From positions 47,815,238 through 47,879,237 of the forward strand of contig NC_088863.1 in assembly GCF_032884065.1 (NCBI RefSeq): 64,000 nucleotides of DNA, read 5' to 3'. Position 1 is the first letter of the stretch. Every line of letters begins with the position of its first letter. The DNA comes from Artemia franciscana. Taxonomy: Eukaryota; Arthropoda; Branchiopoda; Anostraca; Artemiidae. This document shows, piece after piece, positions 21,750 to 33,211 of the stretch. The position numbers and the translations under genes are program-made. The notes beneath the pieces were generated by a model. That model had not been told where the DNA came from. It saw only the letters and a list, made by a program, of their open reading frames with translations, and made no database searches.

Positions 21750-23305
21750 TTTGTGGTTGGGTCCACTTGCTCTGGTTTGGGAAGAAAGTTATTTTTTGTA
21801 ATTGGTTTTTAATAATTCTTAATTATTAAGACTGTTTCTTTTTGCAAACAAGTTTGAAACAAGGTTTTAGTTACTTTGTGTGGTCTCTGTTAGATTTTAC
21901 AAATGATAAATACTGCCAAAAAGCAATTAATTAAATTTAGGTTTATCAAAGAAATCTGTCCATTTTACCACAAGCAGGAGGCGAAAATTTTCAGTTTGTG
22001 ATAACAAGGAGGGGAATTTAAAATCTCAACTTCTTTAGGCTGTCAAAATGATATTTTAAAATTGTCTTGTCACAACAGTGCTGAAAAGCAAAATATTTAA
22101 TTCTTTTTACTGTCAAAAATTAGTTTTCAACTCCTGCTATGGCACTGAGGCAAAGAAATTGGTATCATTACTTTTTTTTGGCTGTCTGTTTTGGTTTTTT
22201 TTTTTTTTTTTGCAAAGCCGGGGGTTTTTACAACATTGTTTTTTTTAGGGCATTTGTATAGTAAATGTATGAGAAGTGGAAAAATTATTAATTTAAGTTC
22301 TGGATTTTGGTGAGCAAATGATGACCAATTCACTGTCTATTTTCATCTAATAAAGCTTTACATTATATGACAAATCATCTCTGTTCATCCTAAAACATCA
22401 AAATAAAGGCCATACTCTTTAAACTTTAAAAAAGGTTTGCATAAGTGTATCCTTCAAATGTTGGAGTAATCATTTAAGAAGAATAGATTTTCATTATTTT
22501 TTTTTATAAAAGAAGGCAAATAAGTATGTGCTTTTCTGTTTTATCTAGCTGGTATAGATGGTTCTCTGAATTCTCAGTTTAAATGACATTTTTTTTTCAA
22601 ACATTTAATAATACAAAAAATAATAAAAAGGGGAAATTGATACAACTTGAGTTAAAGACAGAAACAGAATGCAACTACAATATTCCTTCAAAATTTCTAA
22701 TCTTCTCAATATCAGCCAGTCACAAAATATAGTTATAGTTTGTATAGCAGTTGCATATATTTGTCCATAAAATTATCTAAACTGCTATTTATACTGCTGA
22801 GGATTTTTATACTTATTTTGATACATGTCATTCAATCATATTTCCATGATTAGTTGTTTAAAAAACGAAATTTTTACAGGAAAATTCTCTTACTTAATGC
22901 TAAATCTGAGTCAAATTTCAAATCTTTATTTTTGTGCTCAATAGACATCTCAAGATTTAGACATTTGAATTGAATATCTGAAAGTATCAAAATAAAAAAA
23001 AAAATTAATTAGAAATTTCCACAGCTTGAAACCCTGATAATTTAAATCACCAATCTGTACCTATCAAACACCAAGATAACAAACCCATAATTATTTGTTT
23101 TTAAGGAGTATTTCAACTCAAATGCTTAGTTTGAAGCACACACCTGCATGTATCTTTATTAGACTTCCTATTTTTCTGATGATTTTGGCCTTTATTCAAA
23201 CATTTTAGGATGAAGGGAAGAGGAAATACTAACAAAGAGCTCTAAACTGACAGGACTGGGCATTACAAACATTCACTGAAATATTGAGGTAGACATCAAC
23301 TGTTT
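21750..23305. other. Left interior of the hAT-like interval; nothing coding recognised
   Basis: AT-rich, with T runs near 22195-22211 and 22497-22506. Short ORFs here show no recognisable similarity. Confidence 0.4.
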
Positions 23306-24010
23306 AAGGTGGATCTCCCAGGTTTGAAGCCAATGCTATTTTCCTATAGCAGTGAAATGCGTATTAACAACAGACACGAGCAGATTCTTTGATGAAAAAA
23401 TTACTGTGGCTTTATTGAAAGCTTTGACATGAATAGGCCGAACAAATTTGCATTTTTTTTCTTTAGAGCTTCATAAAAAATTAATTAGTGGGGACACCTC
23501 TAATTTTTAAAAGTAGCAATAAAATTACTTTTAGAAGACGTAGAGAATTGTAAAGTAGCCTCTCCATTTGCCACAAGATTTAAAAAATTTTGGCCGTGAA
23601 TTTTTTTTTTATTATCATCAGTTTCCTTTAAAATTTGTCATTTAAGATATTCTTCCTTTACTGTTTAAAAGGGTTGTACTAATCATATAGCCTTGATTTT
23701 TGTGTCGTTTTGTAGATCTTATACCGACAAATAATCCCAAAGATTGTTAAGTTTGTAGTTATAACAGATGATTTTTAGCAATAATTCTTAGTATTCAACA
23801 TTTCCTCCTTTCTCATTGGCTTAAGCACTCCTTGAGGGGTTTGCCAGAATATCATTAAGAATGTTGACATCTCCTTAGCATTAAGACCAGATTTAAAAGG
23901 AAGTTGAAAACATGTATAATTGGCAACAACACCTTGAGGCAATATCATTTTAACACCATACGAATTGGAATTTGTTAGGTTACAAAGCAGATAACAGTTT
24001 GGCTTTACAA

Positions 24011-24477
24011 GTAAAGAAACACCGATTGTAGGCCTATAAAATGTATGAACATTATTTTTAAAAAGAATATTATTCTTAAAAACACATCATTTTAAACATT
24101 ATTGGCCTTTAAAAGTAAAGAAACACCGATTGTAGACCTATAAAATGCATGAACATTATTTTTAAAAAAGAACATTATTCTTAAAAACACATTATTTTAA
24201 ACATTATTGACCTTTAAAAGTAAAGAAACACTGATTGTAGGCCTATAAAATGTATGAACATTATTTTTAAAAAGAACATTATTCTTAAAAACACATTACT
24301 TTAAACATTATTGGCCTTTAAAAGTAAAGAAACATCGATTGTAGGCCTATAAAATGTATGAATATTATTTTTAAAAAGAACGTTATTCTTTAAAACACAT
24401 TATTTTAGACATTATTGGCTCTTAAAAGTAAAGAAACGCCGACTGTAGGGCTATAAAATATACGAACATTATTTTTT
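24011..24477. repeat. 104-bp tandem repeat, about 4.5 copies
   Basis: GTAAAGAAACACCGATTGTA starts units at 24011, 24115, 24220, 24324 and 24428, so the period is 104-105 bp. Each unit also holds a GGCCTATAAAAT word and ACATTATTTTTAAAAA twice in variant form. Units differ by only a few bases, so the array is young. It begins right where the left inverted-repeat arm of the MULE ends. Confidence 0.95.
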
Positions 24478-24625
24478 TAAATCTAAAGTTGTATTCGTCG
24501 GATATTCGTCCATTTTAGTTCCACGGGATCTCATTTTATTCCTAATAGTGCCGTATCTTAGAATATTTTGGTTTTTCTCCATCATCTCATATAGTTGATG
24601 ATTTATAAGCTCGTTCATAAATGAC

Positions 24626-24656
24626 TGATTACCCCGGTTCGGAACCGGGGTAATCA
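24626..24656. repeat. Perfect 15-bp inverted repeat with 1-nt centre
   Basis: TGATTACCCCGGTTC, one G, then its exact reverse complement. It would form a strong GC-rich hairpin in otherwise AT-rich sequence. It lies between the 104-bp array and the family A copy. It could be an element end or a recombination relic. Confidence 0.9.
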
Positions 24657-24853
24657 TATGCTTTGCTTTACGGAGTAATGCATATACTTATTAAATTAAT
24701 GTCATTTAAAGTGATATGTTCCTGAAGGTACATAATAAACATTAGGCACCCTTGCCCTGGGGTCATAAATACAGGTAAGGGAGGAAGGAAACCCCTTAGG
24801 GGTATTTAATAAATTTTTTGAAACTACTTATATTTATATACTATTCATCAAAA

Positions 24854-26660
24854 ACAAGAGCTAAGAGCTCATATGGTACTTGTGACAAGGTCAAGAAGAG
24901 CCAAGAGCTGATATGATAGGAGCTCTAGCAAAATTCTAAGAATCAATAGATTGCTTTAAAAGGAAAATCAGAGGCTTAATGCTGGTCGGGATTTAAAATA
25001 AGAGCCTTGAGATACAAGGTACTTCTAAATATCAGAATTCATTAAGATCCGATCATCCACTCGTAAGTTAAAAATACCTCAATTTTTCAAATTTTTTTCT
25101 CTCCCTTCAGCCCTCCAGATGGTCGAATCGGGGAAAACAACTGTAACAAGTCAATTAGTGCAGCTCCCTGACATGCCTACCAATTTTTATCGTCCTAGCA
25201 CGTCTAATAGCACTAAACTCACCAAAGCACTGAACCACACCACCTAACTCCCCCAAAGAAAACGGATCCAGTCCAGTTACGGCAATTACGTATCTACGCC
25301 GTTTATAAGCGTTTTCCAAGATTTCCAGTTTCCCTCTCCAATTCCCCCCCCCAATGTCAAAAGATCTGGTCGGGATTTGAAAGAAGAGCTCTGAAACCTG
25401 ATTTTCTTCTAATTATAAAATTTTATTAAGGTCCGGTCACCCATTCTTAAGTTAAAAACACCTCAATTTTTCTAATTTTTCCAAATTAACAACTTCTAGC
25501 TCCCTCAAAGAGAACGGATCCGTACCAGTAATGCCGGCCCCCCCCCCTAATGACACTGAATCTGGTAGGGATTTAAAATGAGAGATCTGAGTTTCGAGGT
25601 CCTTCTAAATATGAAATTTCATAAAGGTACGATCACTCTTTCATAAGTTAAAATACCTAATTTTTTCTATTTTTTAGAATTAACCCTCCCTCCCCCAACT
25701 CCCCCAAAGAGAACAGATCTGTTCCAGTTATGTCAATCCCGTTTCTAGGACTTGTACTTAGTTTCACCACCAAGTTTCATCCCGACCCCTGTACTCTAAG
25801 CATTTTCCAAGATTTTAGGTCCCCCCCAACTTCCTCTTCACCGGATCCGGTCGGGATTTAAAATAAGAGCTCTGAGACGTGATATCCTTCCAAATATCAA
25901 ATTTCTATAAGATCCAATCTCTCCTTCGTCACTCGAAAATACCTTATTTTTTTAATTTTTCAGAATTAACAATCCTCATCCCAACTCCCCCGAAGACAGC
26001 AGATCCGTTCCAGTTATTTCAATCTCATATCTAGGACTTACGATTATTTTTACCACCAGGTTTCATCCCGATCCCTCCACTCTAAGCGTTTTCCATGATT
26101 TTAGGCTCCCCCTCCCATCTCTCCCCCAATGTCACCGGATCCGGTCGGAATTTAAAATAAGAGCTATGAGACACGATATCCTTCCAAACATCAAATTTCA
26201 CTGGGGTCTGATGACTCTTTCCTAAGTTAAAAATACCTCATTTTTTCTATTTTTTCAGAATTAATCCCCCCCAACTCCCCCAAAGAGAGCGGATCCGTTC
26301 TAGTTAGGTCAATCGTGTATCTAGGACTTGTGCTTACTTTTCCCATCAGGTTTCATCCTGATCCCTCGACTCTAAGCGTTTTCCAAGATTTTAGGCTCCC
26401 CCCTCAATTCCCCCAATTTCACCGGATCCAATTGGGATTTGAAATAAGAGCTCTGAGACGCAACATTTTTCCAAACATCAAATTTCGTTAAGATCCCGTC
26501 ACCCGTTCGTAAGTTAATAACCGGCCGAATTAACCGGCCCCCACCCCCTCCAGATGGTCAGATCGGGAAAATAACTATTTCCAATTTAATCTGGTCCGCT
26601 CCCTGATACGCCTGCCAAATTTAGCTGTCCTAGCTTACCTGGAAGTGCCTAAAGTAGCAA
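24854..26660 (+). repeat. Family A repeat, right end missing
   Basis: Left end ACAAGAGCTAAGAGCTCATATGG at 24854, then several internal units with GGATCCGGTCGG, TTAAAATAAGAGCT and CTAAGCGTTTTCC, and the beginning of the right unit (CCTGCCAAATTTAGCTGTCC). It stops at GCCTAAAGTAGCAA without the GACAGACA tract or the terminal hairpin, so it is truncated. Confidence 0.87.
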
Positions 26661-26999
26661 CTAAATCTCAACGTAATTAGAGTTTATTTATCAACATGGT
26701 TTGGACTTCGACAGAATGCTGAAATTTCTCAAATAGAATTTACTTACTAATATTTATATGCTATTCACCAACACTAATAGTTAACCTATAATAGTCTACT
26801 ATTCAAACAACCCTAATAGGTTAAGGTTAATAATACTGCTACTAATACATTATGACCCCTAAACAATCTCTATACTATTCGCATGTCAATGCTCTTCACA
26901 TGTCAATGAAAAATCCACTTTCAATATTCACTTTCAGTGTCGGACCAAGTAATTTTCTCACATCCACTGTCTTCTGGCTCCAAAGTCCGTTTCATTCCG
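26661..26999. other. No feature recognised
   Basis: AT-rich stretch between the family A copy and the nuclease ORF remains; TAATAGGTTAA-like words occur twice. Confidence 0.4.
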
Positions 27000-28640
27000 T
27001 GATTTGCTGCAGCCCGGACTAAGGCAGGCTCTCTAAGTGGCATGTTCCTAATCAATCGCGAGTCTAATATCTCCGTAAGTGTAAACAATTGCTCCAAAAC
27101 TCCTGAAGCTTTGGTAATATAAACAAAAAATACTCTTTTGATCTCGGAATAGTTAAAATTTCCACATCATGCTCATGGTGATATACCACCAAGTGACATT
27201 CTTCTTGATTGGTGATTTCTAGCTGACCTTGAATTTGAGCATAGTATTTGTGATTTTTCTTTAACTCCAATTTTGAATTGTGTGACCATAGGAAAAAGTT
27301 CTTTACCAATCCTTTTTGGGATGCCACTTCCCTTATGGTCATTCCTCTGGGAATATTATGGACAGTCTTCACTTCAACTGGTGTGCCGTTTTCTAAGCGA
27401 CCATCAAGAGAAGCTCCAAGAAACTGGATATTTGGATGAATGAGTAGTCCCATTTGATCTCCTTTTATTAATGATACTCCCTATCTCTGCTCGTACGCCG
27501 TCAGTGCAATAGCCTCCAGTAGAATTCCCCTAAGCATTGGAATAGATTTGAAATTAGAATTAATTCGGATATTCTTGACTATGGGTGCGGTTGGAGTATT
27601 TTTTTTTTTTTCGAGAAGCTATTCTATGAAAATAAGTGGCAGTAATCCTTTTGCTCCTCTCAAATATCCAGTTATCATTTTGCCCCTTTGTGTTTACGTA
27701 GATCTCCTGCAGTTTGGCTCCATCCAGATTCATATTTTTTGCAACATAATCAGCCTTTGCGATTTCAAATTCCTCTGGATTCATATCAGGCTTGTTGCAA
27801 TTTGGTCCGTAATTTTGATTGCCTTTAGGCAAACTCTGATTCTCTTTCTTTTTGGCCAGAAATCTCCCACCCATGGTTGCGTAATATCTTTTCTTATTTG
27901 TTTTTGTCCGTTTCCGAAGATTAGAAGTTTTCACCGTGTATTCTTTTGTTATTTTGCAAGGACTGTAGCCAAATGTTTTTTTCCATGTAGAAGATTGCCA
28001 TTTCGGGCCCAAGGAGTAGAATAGGCTTGCTCCACTTGTCCTAGCATGGTATGACCAACATTTCGAGCGGCTTATTTGTTTTCCGCCGACGAATTTCACT
28101 GCAACAGACATATAATTCTCGGCAAGATTGGTCGTTGCATCGTTTCTTAATAAGTCCACTTTTTTACAAATATTTTTACATCCTCCAAAATAGTTTTCGG
28201 AAGGTTATTATAGCGGTTCTCCACAGTTTCTAAGACCCCATTCTTTTTGGCACAGCCAGAATCACACTGTTTATGATTACCAAACACATGCTCTGGGCCT
28301 CTTCGTAAGAGTTGTCTTAGATTTTCGGCAGACCCACCATCAGCCGAGTTCTTTTTTATTGCACCTCGTAGATTTTTGGTTAGCTTTAGAATTATGTCAT
28401 TTGAAAGAAATTTGCTGTGCATCCCTTTTTTTGTCTTCACAACATTATGGAGGTATTTTGTATAGTTCTTGGTCACGTGATTGGCACATTCTTTTTTTTG
28501 GATATATGATCCGTATGAAACACTGTCTTAGCTTTTAAAAAACACTAGAATCGCCGTCTCCGATGTATTGTAAATACTGAAGGCTATGCATGGCTTCAGT
28601 TTGGCGAAAACCTTCAACAAGAATGTCGGTTAAGTAATAT
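27000..28640 (-). pseudogene. Mutator-like transposase and YqaJ-type PD-(D/E)XK nuclease, fragmented
   Basis: Read on the minus strand. Transposase end: YIGDGDSSV (28544-28570, the catalytic Asp region of this transposase type), ECANHVTKN (28471-28493), then GPEHVFGNHKQC with Cys and His spacing, followed by TTNLAENYMSVAVKFVGGKQI. After a lysine-rich linker comes the nuclease: FERSKRITATYF, then FLGASLDGRL, VEVKTVHN and YYAQIQGQLEI, the D...ExK and Q motifs of the lambda-exonuclease/YqaJ family. Proteins joining these two parts are found in animal transposons. Frameshifts at about 28150 and 27550 and a stop near 27485 break it. Confidence 0.75.
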
Positions 28641-28649
28641 TTTATGGTC

Positions 28650-29545
28650 GTTTTAAGTTTTAATGTTGATCATTACTTCCAGTTGAAAAAAAATATTTTC
28701 TCATTGTCTTTTCATAAATGATGCTAGAAAATCCTGCGACCCCTTCATGGAAATTCTCTTCCCTCATGAAAAATTCCTCCATGGAAAGATCCTCCCACGT
28801 AACCTGCCCCCCCCCCCGACCCACCCTAACCCCAACACAAAAAAGTCCCCCTGAAGACGTCTGTACACTTCATAATTAACAACTACTATGTGTAAACAAT
28901 GGTCTAAGTTTATAAGTTGCCGCCCCTCCCCCGGGAACTGAGGTGGATTTAGTCATCCCCAAAGACATATTTATTAGGTTTTTGACTGAGTTAAACAGAA
29001 TGGTTATCTCAAAATTTTGATCCGGTGACCTTGGAGAAAAATGTGCGTTGGAGGGGGCCTCGGTGCCCTCCAGTTTTTCGGTCACTTAAAAAGGACACTA
29101 GAACTTTTAATTTACGTTAGAATGAACCCTCTTGCGACATTCTAGGACAACTAGGTCGATACAATCACCCCTGAGGAAAAAACAAAAAATACGCACCCGT
29201 TATCTGTCTTCTCGCAAAAATACAAAATTCCAACTTTTTTATGATAGGGGCTTGAAACTTCTACAGTAGGGTTCTCGGATACGCTGACTCTGATGGTGTG
29301 ATTTTGTTAAGATTATGTGACTTTTAGAGGGTATTTCCGCCTATTTTCTAAAATAAGGCACATTTTCTCAGGCTCGTAACTTTTGACCGGTAAGACTAAA
29401 CTTGATGAAACTTATATATTTAAAATCAGCATTAAAATGCTATTCTTTTGATGTAACTATTTGTATCAAAACTTCGTTTTTTAGATTTTTGGTTACTATT
29501 GAGCCCCTTTGCTCCTTACTACAGTTCGTTACCACGAACTGTTTG
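28650..29545 (-). repeat. Family B repeat, copy with hairpin end
   Basis: From TTTTAAGTTTTAATGTTGAT to the terminal hairpin ACAGTTCGT-TACC-ACGAACTGT at 29521-29542. Shared words with other copies include AATGATGCTAGAAAATCCTGCG, GGAAAGATCCTCCCA, TTCTCAGGCTCGTAACTTTTG and AGACTAAACTTGATGAAACT. The AGTTTGTAAC/CCCGGG blocks give short ORFs that are not conserved. Confidence 0.87.
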
Positions 29546-29925
29546 AAAATGTAACTTGTACATGAATAAAAGTAATATAATCTACATTAACGTTGGAATA
29601 GAACTTACCAATGTCTCAGGTTTTCCCATCCTTTATTTGTTCTTATTTTTTTTTTCTGCCCATTGTGAAAATTCAAATGCTAAACTGTTATCTGACTTGT
29701 AACCAACCAAATTTCAATGGTCAGCTGTTACCAATTAGACACGTGAAAAAAAAATTTAAATTCCCTTTAAATCCGGTCGTAATATTTAACAGTATTTAAA
29801 TATTCTGGTACAACCCTCAAGAGAGCAATTAAGCCAATGAGAAAGGAGAAAATCTCGTTGCGTATTCAATGCTATAGGAAATAGAATTTGCTTCAAACCT
29901 CGGAGATCCACCTTAATAAACAGAT

Positions 29926-30700
29926 ATGGCAGGAGTAGAAATAGAGAAATAGACTTTTTCTTATAAAATTGTGAATTCTGTAATTTTAGCAAAATATATT
30001 GAACTTTAAAAAGTGCAAAGATATGCTATGTTGTTGTGAAAAGCAAATTTTTTAGATTTAGTCAAATTTGACATTGTTTACTAAAACATTATTTTTAAAA
30101 GAAACAGTGAATATTAATACTTTATTACCTATACTTAAAAACCCTTGTTTTAAATGTCTTCTATGCATTTCTATCTCTTCATTCTGTTTTTCTTGTTACA
30201 TCCCTAAAGAACTAGTTTTTATGTTTAATAAATCTTTTAGAAATATACAAATTGCATCTTTATCCTAATTTCCCACCCTTCATTACTGTCATATTTACTA
30301 AGAGATGCCACAAAGTTAGGCAACATACTAAAAGGCTTGACAAATACAAATTGTCACAAAGAGTGCATGATACCAAATGATGGTTCAAGACCATTTTTTT
30401 TTACAATAAAAAGCTCAACTCCACTTGCTATAGTGGTCAGAAGAGCAAAGGCAAAAAATTACACAGAAAATATCAAATATCATATTTTTTTATAGATGGT
30501 GAACAGCCTTTTATTTATTTTTATCTATGGCAGGGTGGTTTTTATAACTTACTATTTTTTGTATCAATATTTTTACACCATTTTAATTTCAACAGAATTA
30601 TTAGAAGTTGAACCCTCACCAGATTTAGATTAAATTTACAACCATTTCCACTACCTACCTGCAACACATAAATGTTGAGGTTCCCTTTTAATTGCAGGTA
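29926..30700. other. Right interior of the hAT-like interval; nothing coding recognised
   Basis: AT-rich sequence between the MULE right arm and the hAT-like right terminus. Confidence 0.4.
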
Positions 30701-30989
30701 TTTTTTTGTTTGCAAAGTTTACAAAAGCAACCTATTATTCAACCCCCTAAAAAAAATCTTGAATCTGCCCCTGGTTTGATCACTGACACAATTTGATGGT
30801 GCTTTAGCACAGGAATGGCTATACAAAGATTTACTCTGATGCTGGTTATGCCAACCTAGTAAGGTGCATACTGCTCAGGACACAGCTGATAAGACTGGGC
30901 TCAATTCTTCATCCCTGGCTTTCAATTATAGTAAGGGTTTATTGACACAGATTGTTTGACAAATTGGCAAATTATTCATCCTTCCTAAT

Positions 30990-31665
30990 TATACAATAGT
31001 CTAAAAGTTTGGTAAAATTCTAGTTGATTGACTTCTTGCTATCATGGAAAGGGTTTAGGTTAGGAAAATGAAACTTTCAAGTATGGGTCTACAGGCTAAA
31101 GTATGTCCTGGGAAGGTATTTTAAAGTACTTACCTCCACTCCTTCTCTCTCTAGAGAGCCCTGAAATATGCCTACATGACAGGTCTATACCTATTGAAAT
31201 TTTGACAAAACAACATTTTACCTTAATTTTCGGTTACCAGTTGCTTTTTCTCTGCCATTAGTTCTAAAAATGCAATTCCTGTTATTTGAGTAGAATTTTG
31301 AGCCACATCAATGTTTTTTTTCAAAATTTAGGAAATGTATTTGCATATCTTTAAAACCTTATAGAATGGAATTGAGCAAAGTTATGAAGCTGAAAACAAT
31401 TTTGTTGTATACCTACTTCAATTCAGCAGAAGATCTATTTTGCAAGGTTTCACTTTTATAACACATATTTTTAAAGGTCATCATAGGTCAGGGCCCTCTA
31501 GAAGGAGAAGGAGTGGAGGTAGTTACTTCAAAATACCTTCCCAGGGCACACTTTAGTCTGTAGATTTGTCCCTGAAAGTTTCATTTTCATAACCTAAACC
31601 CTTTCTGAGATATCAAGAAGTCAATTTACTAGAATTTTACCAAAGTTTTAAAAGACAAAAGAATC
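30990..31665. mobile_element. Long-inverted-repeat (foldback) element
   Basis: The left arm (about 30999-31180) and right arm (about 31483-31652) are inverted copies: TTTGGTAAAATTCTAGT, TTGACTTCTTG, AAAGGGTTTAGGTTA, GAAAATGAAACTTTC, CTGGGAAGGTATTTT and ACCTCCACTCCTTCTC all recur in reverse complement. Arms are about 170 bp around a 300-bp centre. A related single arm is at 15.15-15.24 kb. No coding content, so probably non-autonomous. Confidence 0.85.
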
Positions 31666-33171
31666 AATGAATTCAGAAGAATCACAAGTACTCAGATAAA
31701 ATCGTAAATTTGAAGCCCAAAATCGATTAGCCTTGGAAATAATCTCATTTTGAAAATTTGAATAGTTTGACTTTTACAGTCAGGTTTGCCGTCGCAAAAA
31801 GAATTCTTGGAGGTGTTTTTTCTGCGGTAAAAAAATTTCCATGAAACCTTTCGATTTTAGATGCCAGATTAGGCGGGAAAAACCTGGTCCCGGTTCACGT
31901 AGATTGACTTGTTTTTTCTTGTTCACAGAGGTGCTCATCAAACGATGATTTGAGAATATGAGTTTACAGTTATTTAGAAAAACATTTTGTCACTTTTCAG
32001 ACGCCATTCAAGGGGGGGACATACCACAAACTGGTTTTTATTTTTATGTTAGGCTCCTCATGACCTAGTATACTTTGGCTCAAAGTTTAATACTCAGGAA
32101 CAATTAGGTTTCTGGCCGATTTCTGGATCCCCTAATATCGAAACACTCAAAAGCAAAAATAAATCACCCCTTTAGCCCAGGCAACGATCCTTGAAAGTTA
32201 AAAGCATATCAGAAAAGAAGCTTGTGATCCTTGATTTTGAGAGACCTTTTGCCCCCTAATTAAATATAGTTTATTACTTTAGGGTCAATTTCTTTTGAAG
32301 GTCCATATCCCCTTTGATATCCCATATTCCGTTAATTTCTTTAGAGTCTGAGGATTGTTTTGGCCCAACAGCTTGCGGATAATGTTGCAAGCTGCTTTGA
32401 AGAAAACACTTTTCGTATATTTTTGGAGAATTACCTATTATTTTCTATTTTTTGCATAAGGGTCCTCTTGGTCCTTTTTTGGGTTCCATTTTCGGAATGG
32501 ACATACTCTCAAACCAAGTTTTTTTTTTTACTTATTAGGTTCTTCTTGACCTGGGAGTTTGTGGTTGCGTATAAATTCATTAAGGAATTCAGCTTGCTTC
32601 TGGAGCCCTTTCTTGTCCATTTTTTTCCTTGCAAATTCGGATTAGGTGTGCCAAGAAGCACACACCTGTAAATTTCAAGCTGTCCAAAAATTAAATTCTG
32701 GACTCCCTAAATCCATCCCAATAAAACGGGTGTTTTTGTCCTTTCGAACAATCCTAAGGACTTTTAAGCCAATAGGGCACTCAGCATTAAAAAGACTACA
32801 CTATAAATTATTGTGCAGAAGTCAAGGACATAAAAAAGCTACTTTACCCTTCGTCTGGCTTAATCCAGATTGCTATATAAAAATTCTGAGTCAGTATCGC
32901 CGGGAACTGAATTTGAATTTAATTTATAACCACTGAAAAGAGCATAAAAATTTTCTACATAATATGTTCCTTTTATCCCCATTAGTCTCATCCTTCAGAG
33001 CAATCACAACCGACAAAATTTTTTCCGTTTTCTTGGCTCTCTTGAAAGGTTCCGAAAATGGCAAATGTCGACCTTTTAATTATCGCAGCCGATTTGGTAG
33101 GGCATAGCAACAAGGTGCACTTCATGCCAAGGAAGAAGAATAATTGAAACGAATTCGTTTATGACCTGTTG
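31666..33171. other. No feature recognised
   Basis: About 1.5 kb without coding similarity or a repeat from elsewhere in the window. Two short + strand ORFs (32360-32936) show no motif and no codon-like character. Confidence 0.4.

Positions 33172-33209
<38 letters not shown>
33172..33209. repeat. (GATA/ATCT)n microsatellite, LINE 3' tail
   Basis: About nine units of TAGA. It directly follows AATAAAAAATT on the minus strand, so it is the tail of the LINE and not an independent locus. Confidence 0.93.

Positions 33210-33211
<2 letters not shown>

Larger units (their letters stand above)
23306..29925 (-). mobile_element. Mutator-like (MULE) transposon with YqaJ-type nuclease ORF, decayed
   Basis: Long inverted repeats bracket the coding remains. 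The left arm (about 23306-24003, with a ~440-bp insertion at 23365-23807) and the right arm (about 29671-29925, inverted) share AAGGTGGATCTCC, GGTTTGAAGC, TTCTCATTGGCTTAA, AATTGG(C/T)AACA and CAGATAACAGTTT in order. Between them the minus strand encodes Mutator-type transposase motifs and a YqaJ-like exonuclease domain (27.0-28.64 kb). A family A copy and a family B copy sit inside as well. The link between arms and ORFs is inference from position. Confidence 0.6.
21705..30773. mobile_element. Interval bounded by hAT-like termini with 8-bp target duplication
   Basis: Left end CAGTGGCAGATCAAGGGGGC at 21705; right end, read on the minus strand, CAGGGGCAGATTCAAGATTT, ending at 30773. These match at about 14 of 16 outer bases, allowing one gap, and resemble the CAGTGGCGGATC type terminus of hAT elements. 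The 8 bp outside are GTTGGATC (21697-21704) and GTTTGATC (30774-30781), seven of eight identical, the length expected for hAT. No hAT transposase is recognised inside; much of the interval is a Mutator-like insertion plus families A and B. So it is probably a 2.5-kb non-autonomous hAT that later received other elements. Inference from ends only. Confidence 0.6.

Noticed and set aside
24011-24477. Regular repeats considered as a CRISPR array
   Set aside because: The whole 104-bp unit is repeated without unique spacers, in a eukaryotic setting; it is a tandem repeat.
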